DNA of 64,000 nucleotides from FEB-25 sp963726315 (GTDB lineage Bacteria > Chloroflexota > Anaerolineae > Anaerolineales > UBA4823), in assembly GCA_963726315.1 (NCBI GenBank), contig CAVSBZ010000005.1, positions 1,364,001 through 1,428,000 of the forward strand. Direction: 5' to 3'. Each line of letters begins with the position of its first letter. The first letter of the stretch is position 1. Positions 25,484-34,493 of this stretch are shown here, in pieces. The position numbers were made by a program, and so were the translations under genes. The notes under the pieces are model-generated. The model was not told where the DNA came from. It saw nothing but the letters and a program-made list of their open reading frames with translations, and did not search any database.

Positions 25484-26833
25484 TTATTCCTCCACATAGG
25501 GTACAAAATCAACGCGGGCAACCCCCTGCTGGATGGCTTTTTGGGCAACTGCCCGAGCGACAGCACGATGGACATTTTTATCCAAGGGATTCGGTACAAG
25601 CTCATCCGGAGGGGTTAGATCGGCGATAGCAGTTACAGCTGCCAGGTACATCTCATGGGTGATTCGAGTGGCATATAAATCGACGGCACCACGCAGGATA
25701 CCGGGAAAGCCAAGTACATTATTCACCGATTTTCCATCGGCGGCAAAGGCAGCCCCGGCTTGAAGGGCTATCTCGGGATCGATCTCAGGATTCGGATTCG
25801 AAAGGGCAAGGATAACCTGCCCCTTGTGAACCATTTCGGGTCTAATTAGACCAGCAGCACCGGTGGTGGCGACAACCACATCGCACTCCTGCATGATCTC
25901 CTTCAAATTGGAGCGTTTACCACCTGAGAGTTCAAAAAATGCGAGGGCAGCCTCAGACAGGTCGGCACCTAAAACTGGATTACCAGTGAGCTTCATTAGC
26001 ATACGACCAATGGCATTACCAGCCGCGCCTAATCCGATTTGACCGATGATGGCTTTTTCGAGCTGGAGACCGGTGATGCGGCTGGCAGTGATCAGAGCTG
26101 CAGTGGCTACCACTGCGGTGCCGTGCTGGTCATCGTGCATTACGGGGATATCGAGGCTGGATTGGAGCCGCTCCTCGATCTCAAAGCAGCGTGGAGCAGA
26201 GATATCTTCAAGATAAATCGCAGAAAAAGTAGGAGCGATCGTCTCGACCGTACGGATAATTTGCTCGGGATCTTTGCTGTTGAGTAGGATGGGAATACCG
26301 GATAACCCGACCAGGGTCTCCATCAGCATGGCTTTGCCTTCCATGACGGGCATACCCGCTACGGGACCGATATCCCCGAGACCCAGGACCGCGGTTCCGT
26401 CAGTAACGATTGCCACCAAATGGCTGATCGCGGTGTATTGGCGAGCGAGTGAGGGGTCTCTGGCAATCATCTGGCAGACTTCGGCGACACCGGGAGTATA
26501 GACACGACGAAGGATGGAGAGATTATCCACTAAGATGCGGCTGCGGATGGCGATCTTACCTTTTTGGTGCAACTCCAAGACTTCATCGCGGATGGCAAGG
26601 ATACGCGTGCCAGAATTGGCTTCCATCGCCTGAACAACACGGTCCATGTGAGCCTCATCCTGGGTGTAGACGGAAATATCGCGGAGAGTGTAGCGAGAGG
26701 TTTCCTGAATGAGACGAACTTCACCCACATCACCACCGGCGTCTGCAACCGCGACGAGGAGGCGCCCTAATGTGCCTAATTGTTGTTCATTGCGCACGCG
26801 GATGGTGCGCATAAATTTTTCAGCCAATTCCAT
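25484..26833 (-). CDS. NAD(P)-dependent malic enzyme with N-terminal ACT domain
   Basis: Oxidative decarboxylation of malate to pyruvate; cytosolic. The 449-aa protein opens with an ACT-type regulatory domain (about 8-85, TIRVRNEQQLGTLGRLLVAV, GGDVGEVRLIQ). The malic enzyme core follows: RRVYTPGVAEVCQ, TDGTAVLGLGDIGPVAGMPV, MEGKAMLM, the divalent-metal site in EDISAPRCFEIEE and MHDDQHGTAVV, the NAD(P)-binding GLGAAGNAIGRM and ALSNPNPE. ACT-malic enzymes occur in Firmicutes and related bacteria and suggest allosteric control by an amino acid or similar ligand. It lies 23 nt before the nucleoside kinase stop on the same strand, which may be an operon. Confidence 0.94.
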   Translation of the reverse strand: MELAEKFMRTIRVRNEQQLGTLGRLLVAVADAGGDVGEVRLIQETSRYTLRDISVYTQDEAHMDRVVQAMEANSGTRILAIRDEVLELHQKGKIAIRSRILVDNLSILRRVYTPGVAEVCQMIARDPSLARQYTAISHLVAIVTDGTAVLGLGDIGPVAGMPVMEGKAMLMETLVGLSGIPILLNSKDPEQIIRTVETIAPTFSAIYLEDISAPRCFEIEERLQSSLDIPVMHDDQHGTAVVATAALITASRITGLQLEKAIIGQIGLGAAGNAIGRMLMKLTGNPVLGADLSEAALAFFELSGGKRSNLKEIMQECDVVVATTGAAGLIRPEMVHKGQVILALSNPNPEIDPEIALQAGAAFAADGKSVNNVLGFPGILRGAVDLYATRITHEMYLAAVTAIADLTPPDELVPNPLDKNVHRAVARAVAQKAIQQGVARVDFVPYVEE

Positions 26834-26856
26834 TGCTATTTACCTGAGCGAACAAA

Positions 26857-28614
26857 TTACGTAACCTGATTCCACAACTTGAATTCTTTCAAAATGGAGC
26901 CTCCAATAAATTCACGCAGAATGGAGTTGTCGGGGATTAACTCGGATGAAACAGGCTGGAACCATTCAAGCAGCGCCAGCATGCGTTTTGCCTCGATATA
27001 TTCGCGGGTTCCAAAGGGGACCTGGCGAAGTAAGGGTTCCGCGTAAGGCTTTAGGGCGGATAACTCATAAGCTAATGCGGAATTGAACATAATATCGGCG
27101 TTCTCCTGATAGGGGAAAATATACCGTTTTTCACCACGCTGTACAGATTCCCATCTCTGGATGGTCTCGCGGGCAGTATAGCCACGCTCACGGGCATCGC
27201 GGACAATACGACGTACCAGGCGGGTGTCTGTGGTGGAGATGCGGTTATGCCGATCGAGGTTAAGCTGGGTGAGTGCAGAAGCATAGATACGGAAGGTTTG
27301 TTCTATGGGGAAATCTGGCAGCAGGTCGGGGTTTAAACCGTGGATACCCTCGAGGATGATCAGCTGACCGGATTGAAGTTGGACGAGATCACCAGGTCCT
27401 TGCCGACCGGTCTTGAAGTCATAGTGGGGCATGCGGACAGTTTCACCGGCGACGAGGCGTCGTAAGTCTTGGGCAAGGTGATGGGTATCGACTGCCCCCA
27501 GAGCTTCAAAGTCTGGCTGACCATCAGCATCTTTGGGAGTGTCGTCGCGATTCACGAAGTAGTTATCCATCTCCAGCGGGTATGGCGAGAGTCCTTGAGA
27601 CAGTAATTGAATGGTGAGCCGCTTGGATAGGGTGGTTTTGCCGCTGGAGGAGGGTCCAGCGATGAGGATAATGCGCACCGCTTTGTTTGGGTCAGATTGA
27701 TTGATGCGTGAGGTGATTTGCTCGGCAATATCCGCCACATGCTCTTCATGGAGGGCTTCAGAGACCAGAATGATCTCGTGGATACGTCCGGCAAGAATGG
27801 CGTCATCCAATGCACCTACACTGGCGATCCCCAACCGATCCAACCACTGCCCGTAGCGCCGAAAGGTGGCGAGGAGCTTGGGATAATTGGGCATGGGCTG
27901 CAGCTGGGTGGGGAGATTACGGCGGGGGAAATTAATGGTGAAGCCACCATTCGTTGGGATGAGGTTAAACCACTTTAGATAGCCGGTAGCCGGCACCATA
28001 TAGCCATGGTGATAATCCTGGTGGTCTCCCAAGCGGTAGAGGGTGAGGTAATCTTTTTGACGATGGGCAAGTAAGCGGACTTTATCGGTGTAGCCTTTGG
28101 CTTCAAAGTAGGCGATGGCTTCCACAAGAGGTACCTCACGCTTGGTGAGGGGCAGGTTTTGGATGACGAGCTTGCGCATATGAGCGGTGAGACTGAGCAG
28201 ATCATCATCGGTGAGGGGATCGTGATCGGTGACCTCGCAGTAATAGCCGCCTGACGAAACTGAGTGATCGATGGTTAGGGTGGCGTCGGGAAATTGTTCT
28301 TCAAAGGCAGCTTCCATCAGAAAGGTAAGCGACCGGCGGTAAATCAACATTCCATCCGGATCTTCCATAGAAATTGGGGTGACCTTGGCATCGATATGGA
28401 TTGGGAAGGTCAACTCTCGCAACTCGCCATTGATGATCGCGCCGACCAGAGGAGCGGTATCGGTTGTTTCGAGTAAGGAAAGGAATTTTCCCACTGGGGC
28501 GCCACGCAAACCACAAATAACCCGCCCATCTGGTAAGTGAATCTCGACGGTAGGGCGGGGAGTTACAAATTCGAATTCTGTGGGGTTAGCGTTATTCATG
28601 AAACTTGAAACCAA
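26857..28614 (-). CDS. Nucleoside (uridine-kinase-like) kinase with ThrRS-like N-terminal domains
   Basis: A 585-aa protein. Residues about 20-85 form a TGS-like domain (VEIHLPDGRVICGLRGAPVG), and about 95-230 resemble the second additional domain of threonyl-tRNA synthetase, including HSVSSGGYYCEV and LYRLGDHQDYHHGYMVPATG. The C-terminal half is a P-loop uridine kinase/phosphoribulokinase-type domain with Walker A IAGPSSSGKTTLSKRL, the YPLEMDNYFVNRDDTPKD segment and LEGIHGLNP. This architecture is known from Thermotoga and clostridia, where it phosphorylates nucleosides. The start may instead be the ATG at 28599 (MNNANPTEFEF). No ribosome binding site decides between them. Confidence 0.88.
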   Translation of the reverse strand: MVSSFMNNANPTEFEFVTPRPTVEIHLPDGRVICGLRGAPVGKFLSLLETTDTAPLVGAIINGELRELTFPIHIDAKVTPISMEDPDGMLIYRRSLTFLMEAAFEEQFPDATLTIDHSVSSGGYYCEVTDHDPLTDDDLLSLTAHMRKLVIQNLPLTKREVPLVEAIAYFEAKGYTDKVRLLAHRQKDYLTLYRLGDHQDYHHGYMVPATGYLKWFNLIPTNGGFTINFPRRNLPTQLQPMPNYPKLLATFRRYGQWLDRLGIASVGALDDAILAGRIHEIILVSEALHEEHVADIAEQITSRINQSDPNKAVRIILIAGPSSSGKTTLSKRLTIQLLSQGLSPYPLEMDNYFVNRDDTPKDADGQPDFEALGAVDTHHLAQDLRRLVAGETVRMPHYDFKTGRQGPGDLVQLQSGQLIILEGIHGLNPDLLPDFPIEQTFRIYASALTQLNLDRHNRISTTDTRLVRRIVRDARERGYTARETIQRWESVQRGEKRYIFPYQENADIMFNSALAYELSALKPYAEPLLRQVPFGTREYIEAKRMLALLEWFQPVSSELIPDNSILREFIGGSILKEFKLWNQVT

Positions 28615-28742
28615 TAAAGGGGTTTGACGGATATTGTAACATTAACTACAGGTAAGATAGATTAGGAGATGTAAATATATTCGATCGCTCGAAAATCATT
28701 ATATTTGTTAATTGACAATTAGATTTGTTTCTTAGCAATGAA

Positions 28743-28775
28743 AGAAGCCCAGCTTCATTATAAAACTGGGCTTCT
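28743..28775 (-). terminator. Terminator of the gcvH-gcvPA-gcvPB operon
   Basis: Perfect 10-bp stem AGAAGCCCAG/CTGGGCTTCT with a 13-nt AT-rich loop, 7 nt past the gcvPB stop; on the minus strand it is followed by TTTCATT. Confidence 0.75.
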
Positions 28776-28782
28776 GACTTAT

Positions 28783-30249
28783 CTAGCTGTCGAGGGTGGC
28801 GACTCCACAACAAAGGACTAATTCTTTGGCGGCTTTTACTTCATCCAGCCTCCCGACAGGAGTGTTATGTGGAGCCTCTTTGAGCAGAGTGGGATCACGA
28901 TGGGCTTCATCGGCGATTTTTATCAGGGCATCAGCGAAGGCATCCAGGGTTTCCTTGCTTTCCGTTTCGGTGGGCTCGATCATTAAGGCTTCATGGACGA
29001 TGAGGGGGAAGTAGTTGGTAGGTGGGTGGAAATTGTAGTCCATCAGGCGCTTGGAAATATCCAAGGCATGTACTTCAGGTGCATCGGACCACTGACCTTC
29101 AACAACAAATTCATGCATGCAGCGTCGATCATACGGAAGGTGATAGGTGCTCTTGATCAACGCAAGGAGATAGTTGGCGTTCAGAACGGCATGTTCGGAA
29201 ATTGAACGTAAACCTAAATCACCTTGCATACTGATATAGGTGTATGCACGTACAAGCATGCCGAAATGGCCGTGGAAGGATTTCATCCGACCGATGGACT
29301 TTGAGGGGGTGATATAACCGTACAGAGGGGGCAGCTCTTCGTCTCCCTCTTCGATGATACCAACCAACGGGGCAGGCAAGAACTCAACAAGATGGGCTGC
29401 CACACCGACTGGTCCAGAACCCGGACCACCCCCACCATGCGGTGTGGAGAAGGTCTTGTGCAGGTTAAAATGCATCACATCGAAGCCAATATCACCCGGA
29501 CGGACGATACCGAGCAGGGCATTCAGGTTTGCTCCGTCACCATAGACCAATCCGCCGGCGGAATGAACCAAATTTATGACATCCTCAACGTGCTCGTCGA
29601 ATAACCCCAACGTGTTGGGGTTGGTGAGCATCAAGCCTGCCAGGGTACCATCACATTCCTGGCGTAAGGCGTCTAAGTCGACGTTTCCGTGCTGGTCGGA
29701 TTTCAACTCAACGATACGCATACCGCTCATGGCGGAAGTGGCAGGATTAGTCCCATGCGCTGAGTCGGGAATGAGGATTTTGTCTCGGGAAGTATCATTT
29801 CGCCAGCGATGGTAGGCGCGGATGATCAGCACCCCAGTCAGCTCACCATGGGCGCCGGCAGCGGGTTGAAGGGTGACCGCAGCAAAACCGGCGATCTCTT
29901 TCAACCATTCCTGAAGCGTGAACATCAGGGCGAGATTGCCCTGGACAGTCTCGATGGGCTGGAGGGGATGGGTGAAGGCAAAGCCGGGATAGCGGGCAAT
30001 ATCTTCATTCACCTTGGGGTTATATTTCATGGTGCAAGACCCCAATGGGTAATAACCTGTGTCTATGCTGTAGTTGAGCTGTGACAGGCGAGTGTAGTGG
30101 CGGATCACATCCAGCTCTGAAAGCTCAGGCATGGGTAAGTCGTCACGGACAAATCCTTCAGGCAAGGGTGAGAAAGGAACATCGGGCAAGGGAAAGGAGA
30201 TGCCCTGCCGACCGGCTACAGAGATATCGCATAATTGAGGTTCACCCAT
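28783..30249 (-). CDS. gcvPB: Glycine dehydrogenase (decarboxylating) subunit 2
   Basis: Second half of the two-subunit P protein, the PLP enzyme that decarboxylates glycine and loads the aminomethyl group on GcvH. The 488-aa protein carries the PLP lysine in MHFNLHKTFSTPHGGGGPG (Lys265) and the family motifs YYPLGSCTMKYNPK, PAAGAHGELTGVLIIRAY and DSAHGTNPATS. I chose the ATG at 30249, which has GGAGG 6 nt upstream and overlaps the end of gcvPA by 8 nt. The longer frame to 30273 would place the start before this site. It is the last gene of the operon, followed by a terminator. Confidence 0.96.
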   Translation of the reverse strand: MGEPQLCDISVAGRQGISFPLPDVPFSPLPEGFVRDDLPMPELSELDVIRHYTRLSQLNYSIDTGYYPLGSCTMKYNPKVNEDIARYPGFAFTHPLQPIETVQGNLALMFTLQEWLKEIAGFAAVTLQPAAGAHGELTGVLIIRAYHRWRNDTSRDKILIPDSAHGTNPATSAMSGMRIVELKSDQHGNVDLDALRQECDGTLAGLMLTNPNTLGLFDEHVEDVINLVHSAGGLVYGDGANLNALLGIVRPGDIGFDVMHFNLHKTFSTPHGGGGPGSGPVGVAAHLVEFLPAPLVGIIEEGDEELPPLYGYITPSKSIGRMKSFHGHFGMLVRAYTYISMQGDLGLRSISEHAVLNANYLLALIKSTYHLPYDRRCMHEFVVEGQWSDAPEVHALDISKRLMDYNFHPPTNYFPLIVHEALMIEPTETESKETLDAFADALIKIADEAHRDPTLLKEAPHNTPVGRLDEVKAAKELVLCCGVATLDS

Positions 30250-31591
30250 CTGACACCTCCGATAAAACGTCAATCAGTTGATCAATGTCCTGGCGGGAGT
30301 TCATTTCCGTCACGGCGATCAGCATATGCCGGTCCAGACCAGGATAATCCTGGCTTAAATCGTACCCGCCCAAGATATCATGGTCGAGCAGGTGATCGTT
30401 AATCTCTGATACAGGGGAAGGGGATTGGACTACAAACTCATTGAAGAATGGATCTTGAGACCAAAGGGAATAACCAGGGAGCCTGGTGATCTGTGCAGCC
30501 GCGTAATGCGCCTTGTGGTAACACAGCTCAGCTACCTGACGCAACCCATTTTTGCCGAGCAAGCTCAAATATACTGTGGAAGCGAGGGCAATCAAACCCT
30601 GGTTGGTGCAAATATTGGAGGTGGCTTTTTCACGGCGGATATGCTGCTCACGAGCGGTTAGGGTGAGAACATAAGCCCGTTGGCCGCGGTTGTCAACCGT
30701 CTCTCCGGCAAGACGACCAGCCATCTTGCGGACATATTCTTTACGGGTGGCGAACAACCCCAGGTAGGGTCCACCAAAGGAAAGCGGGATGCCCAGAGGC
30801 TGACCTTCACCGGTTACGATATCTGCGCCCATAAAGCCAGGGGGTTTAAGTAAACCGAGGGCGATAGGGTTGACTGAAACTGCCAATAGAGCTCCCATGG
30901 CATGGGCAGATTCTGCCAACTTCGTATAGTCATAGATGCGACCAAAAAAATCGGGATATTGGACGACTACCAGGGCTGTGTCTGTGTCGATGAGGGGGAT
31001 CAAGGTGTTGGGATCAGACAGTAATTCAACCTGCGGTCCGTCACCCACGAGCTCCACTGGCGAACCTTCAGCATAGGTACGCACAGTCTGGCGGTATTGG
31101 GGGTGTAAAGCGGGTGAAAGGATAATCTTATTGCGCTTACCGCGGAAATTGGCAAATGCCATATTTACGGCTTCTGCTACGGCTGTGGCACCATCATAGT
31201 GAGAGGCATTGCACACTTCCATGCCGGTAAGGGCAGCTACATTACTCTGATACTCGAAGATAGTTTGAAGCGTACCCTGCGAAACCTCAGGCTGATAAGG
31301 TGTATAAGCGGTCAAAAATTCACCCCGGCGGATGATGGCATCCACAGCGGCGGGAATATAATGGTTATAAGCCCCCGCGCCAAGGAAACAAACCAGCTCG
31401 TTGAGGTTTTCATTCGCCTGTGAAATTTCCTGCAACTCGGCGGTGACCTCCATTTCGGTGAGAGCTGGCGGAAGGTTAAGAGTGGGGAAACGGTATTTGG
31501 CTGGAACATCTACGAAGAGATCCTCCAGCGTCTCAATGCCGACAGTGCGCAGCATGGCAGCCCTGTCAGCATCTGTATGCGGAATGAACAT
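30242..31591 (-). CDS. gcvPA: Glycine dehydrogenase (decarboxylating) subunit 1
   Basis: First half of the split P protein (449 aa), which pairs with GcvPB to form the active enzyme. It starts with the typical FIPHTDADRAAMLRTVGIET, then FLGAGAYNHYIPAAVDAIIR, TPYQPEVSQGTLQTIFEYQS, and LSFGGPYLGLFATRKEYVRK. This subunit has no PLP lysine, as expected. AGGAG precedes the ATG. The two-subunit P protein is the form seen in many Gram-positive, Thermotoga and Chloroflexota genomes, unlike the single-chain GcvP of E. coli. It overlaps gcvPB by 8 nt, so translation is coupled. Confidence 0.96.
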   Translation of the reverse strand: MFIPHTDADRAAMLRTVGIETLEDLFVDVPAKYRFPTLNLPPALTEMEVTAELQEISQANENLNELVCFLGAGAYNHYIPAAVDAIIRRGEFLTAYTPYQPEVSQGTLQTIFEYQSNVAALTGMEVCNASHYDGATAVAEAVNMAFANFRGKRNKIILSPALHPQYRQTVRTYAEGSPVELVGDGPQVELLSDPNTLIPLIDTDTALVVVQYPDFFGRIYDYTKLAESAHAMGALLAVSVNPIALGLLKPPGFMGADIVTGEGQPLGIPLSFGGPYLGLFATRKEYVRKMAGRLAGETVDNRGQRAYVLTLTAREQHIRREKATSNICTNQGLIALASTVYLSLLGKNGLRQVAELCYHKAHYAAAQITRLPGYSLWSQDPFFNEFVVQSPSPVSEINDHLLDHDILGGYDLSQDYPGLDRHMLIAVTEMNSRQDIDQLIDVLSEVSDG

Positions 31592-31599
31592 AACTGCTC

Positions 31600-31989
31600 C
31601 TATTGTCCTTGCTGAACCAGTTTTTCGTAAGACGGAGCATCCAGCAGGGTGGCAAGCTCAGCAGGATTATCCAGCTCGATTTTCACAATCCAGGCAACGC
31701 CATACGGATCTGAGTTGATCACCTCAGGCGTACCTGCGAGGGCTTCATTTACGCTGAGGACTTTACCACTGACCGGGGTGTACACATCTGCGGCTGCCTT
31801 GACTGATTCGATGGTCGCAATCGTGTCTCCCTTTTTTATGCTATCGCCCTCACTGACGATGACTTCTGCGAAAACAATATCTGAAAGCTGGTCTTGAGCA
31901 TAATCGGATATTCCGACCGTAGCCGTTTTTCCCTCCATGTTGATCCATTCGTTGCTTTCGGTGTATTTAAGTTCCTGGGGAATATTCAT
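31600..31989 (-). CDS. gcvH: Glycine cleavage system H protein
   Basis: The 129-aa lipoyl carrier that shuttles the aminomethyl group between P, T and L proteins. The lipoylated lysine is Lys64 in ATIESVKAAADVYTPVSG, with the flanking pattern seen in all H proteins; TVGISDYAQDQLSDIVF is also typical. GGAGG lies 7 nt before the start. It is the first gene of the operon, directly behind the tandem glycine riboswitch, with gcvPA 8 nt downstream. No gcvT or lpd is present in the operon. Confidence 0.97.
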   Translation of the reverse strand: MNIPQELKYTESNEWINMEGKTATVGISDYAQDQLSDIVFAEVIVSEGDSIKKGDTIATIESVKAAADVYTPVSGKVLSVNEALAGTPEVINSDPYGVAWIVKIELDNPAELATLLDAPSYEKLVQQGQ

Positions 31990-32073
31990 GAAACGCCTCC
32001 AATGATAGGATGTAGATAGATTTTAATACGAACTACCAACTATGCAAGTACGTATTATTATGCGATTAAACAG

Positions 32074-32104
32074 CAGAGGCACACCTAAACTAAGTGTGCC
32101 TCTG
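32074..32104 (-). terminator. Riboswitch-controlled terminator ahead of gcvH
   Basis: A perfect 11-bp stem, CAGAGGCACAC/GTGTGCCTCTG on the plus strand, with a 9-nt loop. On the minus-strand transcript its 5' arm begins with CAGAG, the same bases that close P1 of the second glycine aptamer. Only a modest T stretch (GTTTAA) follows. Confidence 0.75.
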
Positions 32105-32299
32105 TCATTTACCTGAGAGATTAGCATTTGGAACGAAGACATCTGCCAAATGTTTGCCCCGACGGTGTCAGCATATTTTGATGTGCTGGCTTTTCAGAGT
32201 TTTCGAGAAACAAAGTCCTTCTACCTGAGAGTTTCGCCCATATTCAAGACAGGTTTGCCCCTTCGGTGCCTATGTGGTAAACGGTCTCTTCTTTGTTTC
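32100..32299 (-). promoter_or_regulatory. Tandem glycine riboswitch (two aptamers)
   Basis: On the minus strand two glycine aptamers lie head to tail. Aptamer 1 (about 32299-32207) is closed by GAAACAAAG/CTTTGTTTC and holds GGCACCGAAGGGGCAAACC and GGGCGAAACTCTCAGGTA. Aptamer 2 (about 32199-32100) is closed by CTCTG/CAGAG and holds ACACCGTCGGGGCAAAC and AATCTCTCAGGTAAATGAC. The conserved 'GGGGCAAAC' and 'CTCTCAGGT' cores are present in both. The closing stem of aptamer 2 competes with the downstream terminator, so glycine binding should allow transcription of gcvH-gcvPA-gcvPB. This is the usual ON design for glycine cleavage operons. Confidence 0.95.
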
Positions 32300-32317
32300 T
32301 GTACCACCAACCGGCTG

Positions 32318-32346
32318 ATTGTATAACCGGCTGGATGATACGTCAA
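32318..32346 (-). promoter_or_regulatory. Sigma-70-type promoter of the gcv operon
   Basis: On the minus strand TTGACG (32346-32341), a 17-nt spacer and TACAAT (32323-32318). Initiation about 7 nt later would place the start just before the first riboswitch aptamer. The -35 box overlaps the end of the DUF4870 gene. CCGG-containing direct repeats surround the -10. Confidence 0.8.
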
Positions 32347-32831
32347 GACCTAGTTAGCTCTCCACGAACCCATTCACCGATCAACCAGTACTTGAAGTCT
32401 TGCCCACTGTTGGTTTGTACTGCACCGACGATGCCATAAACCAGTGCTGCAAGGGGTAGTAGCGAAAGAAGGCAGGCGAGTGGTATAAGTAAAAGTCCTA
32501 CAAGGACGATGGATAATGCACCAGTGATTGCCCAGGCAAGACCAATGAGTAATCCGCCACCAAACCACCAGATTAACTGGAAGATGAAAGACTGCATCGA
32601 CTGATAGGCGACATAGTTTGAGCGGTTTTTATAAACAAGGTAGATGATCAAGGCGACCACAATACCCAGGAAACCGGTAATCAGATTGAGCAGAATACTT
32701 AGATGAGCCAGCATTGCCCAGGTGCGTTCGTCTGATTCGGCGAGTCGTTGAGGAGCTTCTGCGACAGGCGGAGCAGGGGGTAGATAATTCTCGGGCGGGG
32801 TGGAGCCTTCAGAGGGTTGAATTTGATCCAT
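32343..32831 (-). CDS. DUF4870 (Tic20-like) membrane protein
   Basis: A 162-aa protein of unknown function. The N-terminal ~35 residues are Pro-rich and soluble. Then come SDERTWAMLAHLSILLNLIT, a membrane segment with the DUF4870 signature IIYLVYKNRSNYVAYQSMQS, and two more hydrophobic segments at about 85-140. This is the usual plan of four short helices in DUF4870/Tic20-like proteins. It ends GQDFKYWLIGEWV. It is a single gene, separated by about 160 nt from the response regulator upstream. Its 3' end carries the -35 box of the gcv promoter. Confidence 0.8.
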   Translation of the reverse strand: MDQIQPSEGSTPPENYLPPAPPVAEAPQRLAESDERTWAMLAHLSILLNLITGFLGIVVALIIYLVYKNRSNYVAYQSMQSFIFQLIWWFGGGLLIGLAWAITGALSIVLVGLLLIPLACLLSLLPLAALVYGIVGAVQTNSGQDFKYWLIGEWVRGELTRS

Positions 32832-32994
32832 TTGATTTCTCCTTTCAAGACATTATGAAATTATATACGCTGAATAAAAAAAAGGTTACATAGAAAACCA
32901 ATCATTGGAATATCCATAGGTCCAGGGATCAAAATGATTCGATCAACGAACGATGGATGACTAAGGAATATTCAAGGAGAGGTGATAAGTAGAG

Positions 32995-33651
32995 TTAAAG
33001 GTAATCCTTAAGGTTGTGTTCGACTGCATAGGCAGCAGCTTCGGCACGGTTACTAACACCCAACTTGGATAGAATACTGCTGACGTAATTTCTTACAGTG
33101 CCTTCGCCTAAGAACAACGCCTTGGCAATCTCGCGGTTAGTTTTTCCTTCAGAGACGAGCATCAAGACGTGACGCTCCTGTTGGGTGAGGGCAGAAAATG
33201 CCGATGCTTCCTCTTCACGGGCGGCTTTGCGGACTTCTTGAAATATCCTTTGGGTTACTGCCGGATCGAGCAAAGCCTCACCCCTGCTCACGGCTTCGAT
33301 AGCGTGCACCAGATCTTCACCACCGATTTGCTTTAATACGTAGCCGGATGCACCGGCGCGGATGGCAGAGAAGAGCATCTCATCTTCAGCATAGGAAGTG
33401 AGCATGATCACCTTGGTATCGGGGTATTTATCCATTATTTCCTGGCAGGCCTCGATCCCAGAACCACCAGGGAGTCGAATATCCATGACTACTACATCGG
33501 GGCTAAAAGCAGCGACACGCTCAACTGCTTCGCGAGCGGTGCTGGCTTCAGCCACAACTTCAAAATTGGGATGACGCTCCAACAAGGCTTTCAACCCCAA
33601 TCGGACGACTTCGTGATCATCAACTAACAATATCCTTTGCTTATTAGGCAT
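32995..33651 (-). CDS. NarL/FixJ-family response regulator (receiver + LuxR HTH)
   Basis: A 218-aa transcription factor. The receiver domain (about 5-122) has the acidic pair in LLVDDHEVVRLGLKALLERH, the phospho-acceptor Asp in DVVVMDIRLPGGSGI, Thr in IMLTSY and the conserved Lys in YVLKQIGG. The LuxR-type HTH (about 150-212) reads LTQQERHVLMLVSEGKTNRE and VRNYVSSILSKLGV. It would be phosphorylated by a sensor kinase; none is encoded in the window. It lies 19 nt downstream of the OmpR-type regulator, at the end of the signalling gene cluster. Confidence 0.95.
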   Translation of the reverse strand: MPNKQRILLVDDHEVVRLGLKALLERHPNFEVVAEASTAREAVERVAAFSPDVVVMDIRLPGGSGIEACQEIMDKYPDTKVIMLTSYAEDEMLFSAIRAGASGYVLKQIGGEDLVHAIEAVSRGEALLDPAVTQRIFQEVRKAAREEEASAFSALTQQERHVLMLVSEGKTNREIAKALFLGEGTVRNYVSSILSKLGVSNRAEAAAYAVEHNLKDYL

Positions 33652-33670
33652 GCTTTACACCTTTGGCTAA

Positions 33671-34449
33671 TTATTCCTGGGAGGGATCTGATTTTTGCTG
33701 TTCTGGAACGTTTTCAGGTGAATCAGAAGGATGATCGCGCCTGAAATCTACAAACCGGTAGCCTAATCCACGTTCGGTCAATATGTATACGGGGTTGGCG
33801 GGATCTTTCTCGATTTTTTGACGCAGATAGTTAATATACAGACGAACGTAATGAGGCTGGTCACGGTACTCATATCCCCAAACGTTAGTGAGAACCTGAT
33901 CGTGGGACACCACCCAGCCTGCATTCTGTACCAGATAATATAAAAGCCTGTATTCGGTAGGGCGCAAGTTCACCAACTTGCCTTCCACCCACACTTCGTG
34001 GCGATCAAAATCTATTTTCAAGCGACCGTTGACTTCAATCAGCCCGTGGGTACTATCAGACGTCAATTCCGTCCGCCGGAGGACGGCGCGAACGCGGCTG
34101 ACCAGCTCGCGGGGCTGAAAGGTTTGGTGACATAATCATCGGCACCAAGCTCGAGCCCATGGATGCGTTCCTCTTCTTCTCCCTTAGCGGTCACCATAAT
34201 GACCGGGACAGGGCTGATGAGGCGAATCATTTTTAAGACTTCGAAACCGTCCAAATCAGGCAGCATAACATCAAGGAGCACGAGGTCTGGAAGGGAAGTT
34301 CGTAAGCGATCCATCGCCTGGGTGCCGGTGAATGCCTCGACGACACGAAAACCGTCGTGCTCGAGGTTCAAACGGATAAATTTCGCCATCCTCTGTTCAT
34401 CATCGACGACGAGTACGCGGTAGTTTTTGAAATGAGTATCTGGTAGCAT
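33671..34449 (-). CDS. OmpR/PhoB-family response regulator, frameshifted
   Basis: Two pieces (34449-34063 and a second frame ending at 33671) make one winged-helix response regulator of about 259 aa. The receiver has the acidic pair in VLVVDDEQRMAKFI, the phospho-Asp in LVLLDVMLPDLDGFEV and the Lys in DDYVTKPFSP. The winged helix has VNLRPTEYRLLYYLVQNAGW and YVRLYINYLRQKIEKD. The reading frame breaks at the CCCC run in AAACCTTTCAGCCCCGCGAG (plus strand 34111-34114). One more C restores the conserved PFSPRELVSRVRAVLRRTE. I treat it as one gene with a probable base-call deletion. No sensor kinase gene is near. Confidence 0.88.
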
Positions 34450-34493
34450 GGTTTTTACACTCAGAGGTCAGACACAATGCCTATACACAATGC

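Noticed and set aside
30249..30273. Longer gcvPB start at 30273
   Set aside because: GGAGG sits inside this extension and 6 nt before the ATG at 30249, which also begins the family-like sequence.
33671..34449. Programmed frameshift in the response regulator
   Set aside because: No slippery heptamer with a downstream structure; the same kind of one-base break recurs in many unrelated genes, so an error or mutation is more likely.
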